Positions 26,111 through 37,637 of a stretch of 54,614 nt of DNA are shown here, in pieces. A program made the translations under genes and the position numbers. This DNA is from Nocardioides sp. (GTDB taxonomy: Bacteria > Actinomycetota > Actinomycetes > Propionibacteriales > Nocardioidaceae), in assembly GCA_025965125.1 (NCBI GenBank), contig JAOPXM010000175.1, forward strand, positions 1-54,614. The letters are read 5' to 3'. The number at the start of each line of letters is the position of its first letter. The stretch's first letter is position 1. The notes beneath the pieces are model-generated. The model had not been told where the DNA came from and searched no databases. It saw nothing but the letters and a program-made list of their open reading frames with translations.

Positions 26111-26767
26111 TCAGCCTGCGTCACGGACTTTCAGGGCCAGGAGCTCGACCACGCCGGACAGGTCGGGGAGCACGGTGCTTGCCCCAGCCTCGGTGAGCTC
26201 GGCCGCGGCGTGGGTCGTGCTGAGAGCGACGACGAAACCGACCCCGGCCGCTACGGCGGCCCGGACTCCCGCGGGCGAGTCCTCGACCGCGAGCGAGTCC
26301 TCGGGGGCCACGCCGAGCCGTTTGCAGGCGAGCCGGTAGCCGGCCGGGTCGGGCTTGCCCTCCACGACGTCCTCGGCCGTCACCACCACCTCGACCTGGT
26401 GGAGGAGGTCGAGGGCTCCGCCGACGGCACGGGCGACCCAGCGTGGTCCCGCCGAAGTCACGACGGCGACCGGCACGCCGCACCGGTCAGCGGCCCTGAA
26501 GAGCTCGGCGGCTCCGTCCACGGGCTCCGGGTCGACACCGTGGTGCACGAGCTCCATGATCGCGGCGGCCAGGGCCTCCGGGTCATGGCCGCGCCAGGGA
26601 CCCGGCTCGACCGCGAAGACGTCCTCGGCGCGGCGCCCCGTGAAGAGCGCGAGGTCAGGCGTGTCCCAACCTCGGCCGGCGAAGAACGCCCGGTACGCCG
26701 CTCGGTGGATCGGCTCGGAGTCGACGAGCGTGCCGTCGAGGTCGAGCAACAGGGCGGCGGGCTTCAC
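26111..26767 (-). CDS. HAD-superfamily sugar-phosphate phosphatase / phosphoglucomutase-like
   Basis: HAD hydrolase of 218 residues. Motif I LLLDLDGTLVDSE (Asp9, Asp11), motif II VVTSAGP, motif III Lys in GKPDPAGY, motif IV AVEDSPAGVRAA. The alpha-helical cap type resembles beta-phosphoglucomutase and sugar-phosphatases. It overlaps the EIIA stop as ATGA and is the last gene of the SIS-EIIB-EIIA operon. It may clear accumulated sugar phosphate during amino-sugar use; this is an inference from the neighbourhood. Confidence 0.88.
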   Translation of the reverse strand: MKPAALLLDLDGTLVDSEPIHRAAYRAFFAGRGWDTPDLALFTGRRAEDVFAVEPGPWRGHDPEALAAAIMELVHHGVDPEPVDGAAELFRAADRCGVPVAVVTSAGPRWVARAVGGALDLLHQVEVVVTAEDVVEGKPDPAGYRLACKRLGVAPEDSLAVEDSPAGVRAAVAAGVGFVVALSTTHAAAELTEAGASTVLPDLSGVVELLALKVRDAG

Positions 26768-27216
26768 TGGGTGACGGTGAACAGCAGGTCACCCGCGGCC
26801 ACCAGCGTCCCGCGCGGCGGTGCTGACACCGACCCTTTGGGCCGGTCCATCGCCACGACCGGTACGACGGGGGACATGTCCGCCCCCGAGATCGCGGAGG
26901 GATCCCAGCGCACCATGGGATCGCCGGCCTCGACGGTGCTGCCCTGCTCGACCAGTACGTCGAATCCGCGGCCCTCCAGGCGGACGGTGTTGATACCGAG
27001 GTGGACCAGCACCCCGACGCCATCGGTCCCCAGCACCACGAAGGCGTGTGGGTGGACCTTGACCACCTTGCCGGGGATCGGCGACACGACGGTCACCTCG
27101 CCGGGATCGGGGTCGATGGCGATGCCCGGTCCGACCATCTCGGTCGCGAAGACGGGGTCGGGGGTGTCCGAGAGGGGGATGACCCGGCCCGGACAGGGCG
27201 CCAGAACATCGGTCAC
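26764..27216 (-). CDS. crr: PTS glucose-type EIIA component
   Basis: Phosphocarrier of 150 residues that accepts phosphate from HPr and passes it to EIIB. Seen: VVSPIPGKVVKVHPHAFVV and VGVLVHLGINTVRLEG, with supporting His57 and phosphorylated His72, the EIIA-Glc pattern. The GTG at 27216 overlaps the EIIB stop as GTGA. The protein serves the EIIC encoded on the other strand at 29394. EI and HPr are not in the window and must be encoded elsewhere. Confidence 0.93.
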   Translation of the reverse strand: MTDVLAPCPGRVIPLSDTPDPVFATEMVGPGIAIDPDPGEVTVVSPIPGKVVKVHPHAFVVLGTDGVGVLVHLGINTVRLEGRGFDVLVEQGSTVEAGDPMVRWDPSAISGADMSPVVPVVAMDRPKGSVSAPPRGTLVAAGDLLFTVTQ

Positions 27217-27446
27217 ATCAGGTCCTCGATGTCCTCGGCGATCGTGTCCGCCTGCGGCCCGACGACGACCTGGACGGTGTTGCCCGACTTCATGACGCCG
27301 TGCGCGCCGGCCGCCTTGAGCGCGGCCTCGTCGACGAGCGACCCGTCCTTCACCTCGGTGCGGAGACGGGTGATGCAGGGCTCGATCTCGACGATGTTCC
27401 CGGCCCCCCCGAGTCCGGCGAGGATCTGCTCGGCCTTGCTGCTCAT
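27213..27446 (-). CDS. nagF: PTS EIIB component (GlcNAc/glucose type)
   Basis: Separate EIIB of 77 residues. Seen: AEQILAGLGGAGNIVEIEPCITRLR, with the phosphorylated Cys24 in the EPCITRLR motif, then HGVMKSGNTVQVVVGP and a short acidic tail. GAAGGAG stands six bases before the ATG at 27446. In Streptomyces the GlcNAc PTS likewise has free EIIA, EIIB (NagF) and EIIC (NagE2), so the arrangement supports GlcNAc as substrate. Confidence 0.92.
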   Translation of the reverse strand: MSSKAEQILAGLGGAGNIVEIEPCITRLRTEVKDGSLVDEAALKAAGAHGVMKSGNTVQVVVGPQADTIAEDIEDLM

Positions 27447-27469
27447 GGTGCTCTCCTTCTCTGTTGGCT

Positions 27470-28510
27470 TCACGAGTGTGGGTCGGTCGAGGTGACCTTG
27501 GCCAGGCCACGCGGGCTGTCCGGGTCGAGCCCGAGCGCCACAGCCAGGCCTTCGACGATCAGCTGTGCCGGGACGATCGCGCCCAACGGTGCCAGCTCCT
27601 CCGGCAGGTCCGGGCCCGGAACATGCACGGCACAGGCGCCGGCGAACGCCGCGTTCCCGCCGATCCCGATGACCGTGGCGCCGCGCGTGGCCAGGTCCCC
27701 CGCGAGCTCGACCATCGGCGCCAGCAGCGGCCCGTTGGGGGCGGCGACGAGAACGGCGGCCATGCCCTCGGTGACGACCGAGATCGGACCGTGCCGCAGG
27801 TCCGCGTACGAGTAGCCGCGCACCGGCCGCAGGCAGGTCTCCTCCAGCTTCAGCGCCGTCTCCAGCGCCGTACCCATCATCAGGCCGCGACCCGAGACGA
27901 CGGCGTACGCCGCGTCGCGCAACGCCTCGACCGTGACGTCGACCGGGACCGTGAGCAGCAGCTCGACCTCGTCGGCGACGCGGTCGAGCTCGGCATCCAG
28001 TGCGGTGGGTTCGGGCGCGAGGGCAGTGCCGATCATGGCCATCGCGACGAGCTGGGTCAGGTAGGTCTTGGTGGCGGGTACGGCGACCTCGGGCCCGGCC
28101 TCGGTGACCAGCGCCAGGTCGGCATCGGCGACCAGGGGCGAGCCGGCGACGTTGGCCACCGCGATGGTCGCGGCGCCGCACGTGCGCGCCCAGGTCTGAG
28201 TCGCCACGACCTCCTCGGTGGCGCCGGACTGGGAGACGCAGACGACGATCGAGTCGGACAGGTCGAGCCGGGACCCGTAGTGGGTGGCAACGCTCGGGGA
28301 CACCAGACCGCCGGGCACGCCGGCATGGGTCTCGAGCAGGTAGCGCCCGTAGATCGCGGCGTTGTCGGACGAGCCGCGGGCCGCGAAGAGGACGCGGCGC
28401 CGACCCTCCATGAGGGCCGCGATCGCCTCCCGTCGGGGCTCGAGGGCCGCGAGAGTACGACGCACCGCCTCGGGCTGCTCGGCGATCTCGCGGGCCATCT
28501 GGGTGCTCAT
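27470..28510 (-). CDS. SIS-domain glucosamine-6-phosphate deaminase/isomerase (GlmS C-terminus-like, NagB-II type)
   Basis: Protein of 346 residues with two SIS sugar-isomerase domains and no glutamine-amidotransferase domain. Seen: ARGSSDNAAIYGRYLLE, VSQSGATEEVV (phosphosugar site), LKLEETCLRPVRGYSYADLRHGP and a second SIS core. These match the isomerase half of GlmS and the NagB-II deaminases. It opens the operon with EIIB, EIIA and HAD. With no hexameric NagB in the window, it probably converts GlcN-6-P to fructose-6-P and ammonia. GGAGGAG precedes the ATG at 28510. Confidence 0.88.
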   Translation of the reverse strand: MSTQMAREIAEQPEAVRRTLAALEPRREAIAALMEGRRRVLFAARGSSDNAAIYGRYLLETHAGVPGGLVSPSVATHYGSRLDLSDSIVVCVSQSGATEEVVATQTWARTCGAATIAVANVAGSPLVADADLALVTEAGPEVAVPATKTYLTQLVAMAMIGTALAPEPTALDAELDRVADEVELLLTVPVDVTVEALRDAAYAVVSGRGLMMGTALETALKLEETCLRPVRGYSYADLRHGPISVVTEGMAAVLVAAPNGPLLAPMVELAGDLATRGATVIGIGGNAAFAGACAVHVPGPDLPEELAPLGAIVPAQLIVEGLAVALGLDPDSPRGLAKVTSTDPHS

Positions 28511-28531
28511 TGCGTGATCTCCTCCGGAACC

Positions 28532-28591
28532 TTGACAACCCGATTCCCGGACCGTCATGCTGACAACTGGTACGGACCAGACCGTACCAGT
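28532..28591. promoter_or_regulatory. DasR-like operator (dre) and promoter between the divergent PTS operons
   Basis: ACTGGTACGGACCAGA (28566-28581) matches the Streptomyces dre consensus ACTGGTCTAGACCAGT except in the centre and last base. It lies inside a perfect 10-bp inverted repeat, ACTGGTACGG (28566-28575) / CCGTACCAGT (28582-28591). For the plus strand TTGACA (28532-28537) and CATGCT (28556-28561) form a promoter with an 18-bp spacer, so the operator would cover the transcription start. It would also sit upstream of the minus-strand SIS operon. Confidence 0.7.
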
Positions 28592-28620
28592 CGAACCAGA
28601 CTCCGTCGAGAGGTGAATCC

Positions 28621-29393
28621 GTGCCCAAGAGCCCCGCCCGGGTGATCACCGACGGACCTCGGCCCAAGCACGCGCAGCTCAGCGACGTGCTGGCCGACCT
28701 CGCGGTGCGCGAGCTCGGCCCGGAGTCGGCGATCCCCTCCGAGCGCGAGCTGATGGCGACGTACGACGTCTCCCGGGCAACCGTCCGCAAGGCCATCGAG
28801 AGCCTGATTGCCGACGGGCTGTTGAACCGCATCCACGGCAAGGGGACGTTCGTCGCCACACCGCGTCTGGAGAGCCGGCTGCACCTGGCGTCGTTCAGCC
28901 AGGACATGCGCCGCCGCGGCCTCACTCCGTCGACGCGACTCCTGTCGGTGGAGCTCGACGAGCCCCCGGCCGACGTGGCCAAGGCTCTCGACCTCAGCGC
29001 GGACGGGTCCGCCTGGCGTGTTGACCGGGTCCGCCTGGCCGACGGCGAGCCGATCGCGCTCGAGAACGGCTGGTATCCCGAACGACTGCTACCCGGCCTC
29101 GACCGCCACGACCTGGGCGGCTCCCTCTACGACCTGTTCACGGAGGTCTACGACCTCACGATCGAGTCGGCCGAGCAGACCCTCTGGGGCGAGGCGGCCG
29201 ACGCGACCACCGCGCGCCGGCTCGATGCGCCGGTCAACACCCCACTTCTCGTTTTCCGACGGGTGTCCTACAGCGCGGGTCGCCCGCTGGAGTACGTCGT
29301 CTCGCGCTACCGCGGCGACCGCTACCAGCTCCACATGTCTCTGGGCCGTGACGGGATCGGCCCCAGCAGCACCACCTCGGAAGGACAGCAGCA

Positions 29394-29397
<4 letters not shown>
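28621..29397 (+). CDS. dasR: GntR/HutC-family repressor, DasR/NagR-like
   Basis: Regulator of 258 residues. N-terminal winged helix with SAIPSERELMATYDVSRATVRKAIESLIADGLLNRIHGKGTFVA (about 40-82), then a UTRA ligand domain (about 95-240) ending EYVVSRYRGDRYQLHMSL. DasR and NagR bind GlcN-6-P or GlcNAc-6-P and repress amino-sugar genes. The dre-like palindrome right upstream fits this. GAGAGGTG lies before the GTG at 28621. Its stop overlaps the EIIC start as ATGA. Confidence 0.9.
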
Positions 29398-30658
<1,261 letters not shown>

Positions 30659-30662
<4 letters not shown>

Positions 30663-31786
30663 CGTTGCTGCTCTCCGCGGGACGAGTGGTCACCCCGGCG
30701 CGGATCTTCGCGCCGGGGTGGGTCCTCGTCGAGGGCGAAAGCATCACCGACGTCGGCGAGGGGGCGCCGCCACGACCGGCGGACGTCGACCTGCCGGACT
30801 CCACCGTCGTGCCGGGCTTTGTCGACATCCACGTGCACGGGGGCGGTGGTGCGTCGTTCGACTCCGGCTCCGCTGAGGAGGCGGCCGCGGTGACGCAGGC
30901 CCACCTCGCGCTGGGGACGACCACGATGATGGCCAGTCTGGTCACGGCTTCGCCGGACGGCCTGCTCAGGTCCGTGGCCGAGCTGGCCCCGGTCGCCGCC
31001 GACGGTGTGATTGCCGGGATCCACCTCGAGGGACCGTGGCTGAGCCCGCGTCGGGCGGGGGCACACGACCCCGCCCTGCTCAGCGATCCCTCACCGGCGC
31101 AGGTCGAGGCGCTGCTGGAGGCCGGCACGGGTCAGGTCCGGATGGTCACGCTCGCCCCCGAGCTGGACGGTGGGCTGGAGACCATCCGTCAGCTCACGGC
31201 CGCCGGTGTGGTGGTCGGGATCGGGCACACGGAGGCGACGTACGACGAAGCGCGGGCCGCGCTCGACGCCGGCGCCACGGTCGGCACGCACCTCTTCAAC
31301 GCGATGCGACCGCTGCACCACCGGGAGCCGGGTCCGATCGCGGCCCTGCTCGAACACCCCGGCGTCTACGTGGAGCTGGTCGCTGACGGGGTGCACGTGC
31401 ATCCCGCTGCCCTGCGGTTGGCCGCCCGCGCGAAACCCGACCTCACGGTCCTCGTCACCGACGCCATGGCGGCGGCCGCGGCAGCGGACGGCGACTACAC
31501 GCTGGGTCGGCTGACCGTCAGGGTTCGCGACGGTGTCGCGCGCCTCGCCGAGGACGGCGCGATCGCCGGCTCGACGCTGACGATGGGGTCGGCGGTGCGG
31601 TACGCCGTCCAGGTTGCCGGACTCCCGCTCCAGGACGTCGTGCGCGCGGCCACCCTGTCGCCCGCGACCCTGCTCGGGCTGGCGGGCGTGGGCGACCTGC
31701 GGCCCGGCTACCGCGCCGACCTCGTCGTCCTCGACGCGCACCTCGAGGTCCAGCGGGTGCTGCACCGCGGCCAGTGGCTCCCGTGA
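30659..31786 (+). CDS. nagA: N-acetylglucosamine-6-phosphate deacetylase
   Basis: Amidohydrolase of 375 residues that makes GlcN-6-P and acetate. Seen: VPGFVDIHVHGGGG (His58, His60), GIHLEGPWLSP with metal Glu124, GIGHTEATYDEA (His190), GTHLFNAMRPLHHREPG (His211), VADGVHVHP and TVLVTDAM (catalytic Asp268). All expected residues are present and length is usual. The GTG at 30659 overlaps the EIIC stop. Product feeds the SIS deaminase of the divergent operon. Confidence 0.95.
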
Positions 31787-31829
31787 GTCGGGGTCGGCGC
31801 CCTCTCTGATCGGGGCCCAACTCGACAAG

Positions 31830-33464
<1,635 letters not shown>

Positions 33465-33548
33465 GTCCCCATCATGCTCCAAGGCCGGGTTGTGTCCCGA
33501 GGGTCGCCACTGATCGGGAGACATCCAGCAACCGGGCACAATGCCGGG
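33465..33548. promoter_or_regulatory. Divergent promoters of pgm and the FetB-like gene
   Basis: Minus strand: CATGAT (33476-33471), six bases, ATG 33464. Plus strand: CACAAT (33537-33542), six bases, GTG 33549. Both match the leaderless layout seen repeatedly here. I see no shared palindrome in the 84-bp gap. Confidence 0.4.
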
Positions 33549-34298
33549 GTGAGCGTCGACCCGCACTACCTGTGGTTCGGGGCCGGGCTGCTCGCGATGA
33601 CCGGCCTGACGCTCGGCATCGGCCGGTGGGCGAGGATCGGCCTGGGCCTGTTCCCGTTCTGGGCAATGCTGCGGGCCGTCGTCCAGCTCACCGCAATTGC
33701 GCTCCTTCTCCGCGGCATCCTCGCGGTCCCGTGGACCGTGGCCGCGTTCGTGGTCGTCATGCTCAGCACCGCGTCGTGGACCGCGATGGGCAGGCTCAAG
33801 GACCTCTGGCACGGTCGGCGGACCGCGGTCCTCGGCGTGCTGAGTGGCGCCCTGGTCACCCTCGTCGTGATCTTCGCGCTGCGGTTGGTCGACTTCCAGG
33901 TGCGCTACCTCGTGGCTGTCGCCGGCATCATCATCGGCAATTCGATGTCCGCGGCCACCCTGGCCGGCCGCAACTTCCTGCGCGGTGCCCGCGCGCACAG
34001 CAGCGAGATCGAGGCGTGGCTGTCTCTCGGCGCGACACCAGCTCGGGCGCACGAGGAGATCGGCCGCGAGGCGGTGCGGGAGTCCCTGCTCCCCAACCTC
34101 GACCAGACCAAGTCGACCGGTCTCGTGACGTTGCCCGGCGCCTTCGTCGGCGCCCTGTTCGGCGGCGCCAGCCCCGCAGAGGCCGCTCAGTTCCAGCTGG
34201 TCGTCCTTGCGGGCATCGCCCTGACCATGACCATCACCGGGATCGTCGTCACGCGCCTCGCCGGGCGCACGCCGTACGTCGTGATCGAACGCGCGTAG
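33549..34298 (+). CDS. FetB/YbbM-type ABC permease (UPF0014)
   Basis: Membrane protein of 249 residues with about seven helices. Seen: RAVVQLTAIALLLRGIL at residues 38-55, GIIIGNSMSAATLAGRNFL, EIEAWLSLGATPARAHEE and TKSTGLVTLPGAFVGALFGGASPAEAAQFQLVV, the signature region of the FetB iron-export permease family. The partner ATPase (FetA/YbbL) is not adjacent, so it is an orphan here. The GTG at 33549 is supported by the -10-like CACAAT. Confidence 0.9.
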   Translation: MSVDPHYLWFGAGLLAMTGLTLGIGRWARIGLGLFPFWAMLRAVVQLTAIALLLRGILAVPWTVAAFVVVMLSTASWTAMGRLKDLWHGRRTAVLGVLSGALVTLVVIFALRLVDFQVRYLVAVAGIIIGNSMSAATLAGRNFLRGARAHSSEIEAWLSLGATPARAHEEIGREAVRESLLPNLDQTKSTGLVTLPGAFVGALFGGASPAEAAQFQLVVLAGIALTMTITGIVVTRLAGRTPYVVIERA

Positions 34299-34330
34299 GT
34301 CTGCCCGGCCGGCCGCCGCGGACCAGCCGG

Positions 34331-35152
34331 TCAGCCGATCTTGTCGAGCGCCACGAGGTCCTCGTCGTCCAACCTCAGGCGCCCCGCTGCCAGGTTCTCC
34401 TCGAGGTGGGCCACCGAGCTGGTGCCGGGGATCAGCAGGATGTTGGGCGAGCGCTGGAGCAGCCACGCAAGCGCGACCTGCATCGACGTGGCGCCGTGCC
34501 TGGCCGCGACGCCGTCGATCGTCTCGACGTCCAGTGGGTTGAACCCACCGAGCGGGAAGAACGGGACGTAGAAGATGCCCTGGTCGTTGAGCTCGTCGAT
34601 GAAGTCGTCGTCCTTGCGATGGGCGAGGTTGTACTCGTTCTGGACGCAGGCGACCGGAGCGATCTGCTGGAGCTCCGCAACCTCTTCGCGCGTGACGTTG
34701 CTGAGCCCGAGATCCGCGATCAGCCCCTGGGTCTGCAGCTCCGCGAGCACATTCCACTGCTCGGCCATCGAGCCCTCCCAGCCGTCCATCTTGCGCAGGT
34801 TGACCGCACCGAGCCGCTCGACGGCGAGCCGGCCCAGGTTGTCGTGGACCGCGGAGCGGATCTCGTCGGGCGAGAACGCCGGGTGCCAGCCGCCGTCGTC
34901 GCTGCGCCGCGCGCCGACCTTGGTGACCAGGACGAGCTCCGGTGCATAGGGGTGCAGGACCTCGCGGATCAGGTCGTTGGCGACATAGGGCCCGTAGTAG
35001 TCACTGGTGTCGATGTGGTCGACCCCGAGGTCGAACGCCCGCAGGAGCACCCGCCGGGCCTCGTCGGGATCGGTGGGCGGTCCGAAGATGCCGGGACCGG
35101 TCAGGCGCATCGCCCCGTATCCGATTCGTTTGACGTCGCTCAGTCGCTTCAT
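34331..35152 (-). CDS. pdxI: Aldo/keto reductase, PdxI (YdbC)-like pyridoxal reductase
   Basis: NADPH-dependent reductase of 273 residues. Seen: IGYGAMRLTGPGIFGPP, HIDTSDYYGPYVAN (Asp48, Tyr53), LVLVTKVGARR (Lys78), VVNLR-type segment AVNLRKMDG, IGLSNVT-type DLGLSNVTREE, QNEYNLAHR, PFFPLGGFNPL and LLIPGTSSVAHLEENLAA. These match E. coli YdbC/PdxI nearly word for word as I recall it. The catalytic His of most reductases is absent at VNLRK, a trait of this subfamily. It likely makes pyridoxine from pyridoxal. Own promoter upstream; divergent from the hydratase gene. Confidence 0.87.
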   Translation of the reverse strand: MKRLSDVKRIGYGAMRLTGPGIFGPPTDPDEARRVLLRAFDLGVDHIDTSDYYGPYVANDLIREVLHPYAPELVLVTKVGARRSDDGGWHPAFSPDEIRSAVHDNLGRLAVERLGAVNLRKMDGWEGSMAEQWNVLAELQTQGLIADLGLSNVTREEVAELQQIAPVACVQNEYNLAHRKDDDFIDELNDQGIFYVPFFPLGGFNPLDVETIDGVAARHGATSMQVALAWLLQRSPNILLIPGTSSVAHLEENLAAGRLRLDDEDLVALDKIG

Positions 35153-35159
35153 GTCCACC

Positions 35160-35209
35160 ACTCTGCTCCGTTGGGTGCAATCGCTCAACGGGGCCGGGAT
35201 ACTGGCGCC
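35160..35209. promoter_or_regulatory. Divergent promoters of the pdxI-like and enoyl-CoA hydratase genes
   Basis: Minus strand: TTGAGC (35188-35183), 17-bp spacer, CAGAGT (35165-35160), seven bases, ATG 35152. Plus strand: GATACT (35198-35203), six bases, ATG 35210. Both suggest leaderless transcripts. Confidence 0.5.
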
Positions 35210-36004
35210 ATGAGTCACGTGACCTGCGCCGTCCAGGGCGGCGTTGCCCAGGTGCGACTGGACCGGCCGGACAAGCTCAACGCCCTGACGCTGCAGATCC
35301 TCGACGACCTGGTGTCGACGGCGCACCTGCTGCGGCGCGACAAGAGCCTCCGAGCGGTGGTCATCGCCGGTGCGGGCGACGCGTTCTGCGCCGGTCTCGA
35401 CTTCGGCTCCGTGCTCAAGCAGCCGGCGAAGATCGTGACCAGCTTCGTGCCTCGTCCCTGGCGCGGGACCAACACGTTCCAGGAGGCCTGCTGGGCCTGG
35501 CGCCGGATCCCGGTGCCCGTCATCGCGGCCGTGCACGGTCACTGCCTCGGCGGCGGGCTGCAGATCGCGCTCGCTGCCGACTTCCGGATCGCCACGCCCG
35601 ACTCGCGCTGGTCGGTCCTCGAAGGCAAGTGGGGGATCATCCCCGACATGTCGGGTATCCGCAGCCTGTCCGAGCTCGTCGGCATCGATGTAGCGAAGAA
35701 GCTGACGATGACCGCCGAGACCGTGTCGGGCAAGGAGGCCCACGACCTCGGCCTGGTGACCGACCTCGACGCGGACCCGCTCGCGGCGGCCGAGGAGCTC
35801 GTCGCGAGGCTGGTGCTGCGTTCGCCCGACCAGCTCGCGGCGACCAAGCGGCTCATCGACCGATCCTGGACATCGAGCCCGCGCCGTACGTTCTCCCGCG
35901 AGCGGGTCGAGCAGGCGTTCCTGCTCGCCGCGCGCAACACCAAGGTGGCCCGCGAGGCGGCGCTCAGGAAGACCGTTCCGGAGTTCGGCCCCCGCGGTCG
36001 ATGA
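35210..36004 (+). CDS. Enoyl-CoA hydratase/isomerase (crotonase family)
   Basis: Crotonase-fold protein of 264 residues, likely acting in beta-oxidation. Seen: RLDRPDKLNALT, IAGAGDAFCAGLDFGSVL (oxyanion segment, AFCAGLD), VHGHCLGGGLQIALAADFRIA (second oxyanion element) and ELVGIDVAKKLTMTAETVSGKEAHDLGLV. The catalytic Glu positions of true hydratases are not both evident (KWGIIPDMSG in place of the usual G(L/I)xPxxG), so another crotonase reaction such as isomerisation is possible. The stop overlaps the next start as ATGA. Confidence 0.88.
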   Translation: MSHVTCAVQGGVAQVRLDRPDKLNALTLQILDDLVSTAHLLRRDKSLRAVVIAGAGDAFCAGLDFGSVLKQPAKIVTSFVPRPWRGTNTFQEACWAWRRIPVPVIAAVHGHCLGGGLQIALAADFRIATPDSRWSVLEGKWGIIPDMSGIRSLSELVGIDVAKKLTMTAETVSGKEAHDLGLVTDLDADPLAAAEELVARLVLRSPDQLAATKRLIDRSWTSSPRRTFSRERVEQAFLLAARNTKVAREAALRKTVPEFGPRGR

Positions 36005-37596
36005 GGTTCCAGCGATCTCTCGCCCTGCTCGGGGTGGCGCTCCTCTACTTCGCACTCGGCCCGATCGTGGTCTTCGTCGCCGTCGGTGCGCTGTTCGTCC
36101 CCCGCGTCCGGCACTGGCTGCGTCCTACCTGGCGAGTTGTCGGCACCTGGGTGGGCACGATCCTCGCGCTGGTCGCAGTTGTCGTGGTGATCCCTGACGG
36201 CTGGTTGCCGATCCCGCCCGGACCGGGGCTGCTCGTGACGCCGGCGTACGTCGGCCGGCCGGCGACGGCGCACCCCATCGACGTCCAGATGCCCCAGCAC
36301 CCCGGCCTGGCGCGCAACGGGGCCAGCTCGATGCACAACGACGGGTGGGCCAGCGACGCCTACTCCTGGTCGGGTCCACTCGGCGAGTCGCCCGAGGTCG
36401 ACACCGCCTGGTACGGCCTCGAGGAGTGCGCGACGCTGGCCTTCGACTCCGACGAACGGCTGATCGCCCTCTGCGGTGACCTCTCGGGCCCGGTCCTGCA
36501 CGTCATCGATCCCGAGTCGATGCGACCTCTCGCGACCAAGGACCTGCCCAACCGTGGCGACGGCCACGGCAAGAAACCGTGGGAGAACCTCTGCGCCGGC
36601 GCCTATTTCTACCTCGACTCCTCCGACCGCGCCGTGGTTGCGACGACAGATCGCCACATCCTCGTCATCGGCACCCACGACGCGGACGGCAATCCGGATC
36701 TCACCACCGACAAGAGCTTCGACCTGTCCGCGCAGGTGCCGGCGGACGACTGCCTGATCGCACTGATGCCGGACTGGCTGGGCCGGATCTGGTACGTCAC
36801 GCAGAACGGCCGGGCGGGCTTCGTCCTCCCGGACTCGGGGGAGGCGACGGTGCTCGACCTCGGCGAGGAGGTGGCGAACTCGTTCGCCGTCGGGAAGGAC
36901 GGCGGCGTCTACATCGTGACGGTCGACGCGTTCTACAAGCTCGGCGCCGACGGGGCGAACAAGCCGACGGTGACGTGGCGGTCGACGTACGACCGGGGCA
37001 CCCAGAAGAAGCCGGGCCAGCTCAGCCAGGGCAGCGGCACCACGCCGACGTTGATGCCGGGCGGGCTGGTGGCGATCACCGACAACGCCGATCCCCGGAT
37101 GCACGTGCAGTTCTACGACGTCACGGACGGCAAGCTCGTCTGCCAGGCGGCGGTGTTCGGCGACGGCGAGAGCGCGAGTGACAACTCTCTGGTCTCGGTC
37201 GGCGACGGCGTGATCGTCGAGAACAACTACGGCTACTCCGGTCCGTTGCGCACGCTGCTGGGTCGCACGACGCCGGGCGGGCTTGCCCGTGTCGACATCA
37301 GCCGCGGCGAGTGCGCGGTGTCGTGGACGTCGGACGAGGTGGCGCCGACGTCGGTGGCGAAGGTTTCGCTCGCGAACGGCCTCGTCTACGCCTACACCAA
37401 GCGCCACAGCTGGTGGGGTGTGAACGCGTGGTACCTCACCGCGGTCGACGCGCGCACCGGTCGCACCGTCTGGGCGGTCCGAACCGGGCTCGGGACGCTG
37501 TTCAACAACCACTACTCGGCGATCACGATCGCCCCGAACGGGTCGCTGTACGTCGCGACGCTTGCCGGCATGGTCCGGGTTCGCGACCGCGCCTGA
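36001..37596 (+). CDS. Membrane-anchored beta-propeller-like protein of unknown function
   Basis: Protein of 531 residues. Two hydrophobic segments open it (about 5-30 and 45-65), then a long extracytoplasmic part with repeated beta-strand patterns such as GPVLHVIDPESMRPLATKD, AVVATTDRHILVIGTHD, MHVQFYDVTDGKLVCQA and WYLTAVDARTGRTVWAVRTG, like PQQ-type or BamB-like propellers. Paired cysteines may form disulfides. It starts within the hydratase stop (ATGA), which sets the start and predicts co-translation. I do not recognise a specific family. Confidence 0.75.
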   Translation: MRFQRSLALLGVALLYFALGPIVVFVAVGALFVPRVRHWLRPTWRVVGTWVGTILALVAVVVVIPDGWLPIPPGPGLLVTPAYVGRPATAHPIDVQMPQHPGLARNGASSMHNDGWASDAYSWSGPLGESPEVDTAWYGLEECATLAFDSDERLIALCGDLSGPVLHVIDPESMRPLATKDLPNRGDGHGKKPWENLCAGAYFYLDSSDRAVVATTDRHILVIGTHDADGNPDLTTDKSFDLSAQVPADDCLIALMPDWLGRIWYVTQNGRAGFVLPDSGEATVLDLGEEVANSFAVGKDGGVYIVTVDAFYKLGADGANKPTVTWRSTYDRGTQKKPGQLSQGSGTTPTLMPGGLVAITDNADPRMHVQFYDVTDGKLVCQAAVFGDGESASDNSLVSVGDGVIVENNYGYSGPLRTLLGRTTPGGLARVDISRGECAVSWTSDEVAPTSVAKVSLANGLVYAYTKRHSWWGVNAWYLTAVDARTGRTVWAVRTGLGTLFNNHYSAITIAPNGSLYVATLAGMVRVRDRA

Positions 37597-37637
37597 CGCG
37601 GTTGTTTGGTCCGGCGGTGGCGGAGGGCACCTCGCCG

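Noticed and set aside
34331-35152. Inactive aldo/keto reductase because the usual catalytic His is missing
   Set aside because: The VNLR segment at that place is a feature of the active YdbC/PdxI subfamily; the rest of the protein is intact.
35215-35523. Small antisense frame inside the hydratase gene as a separate gene
   Set aside because: No ribosome binding site, no domain, and it opposes a strongly conserved crotonase sequence.
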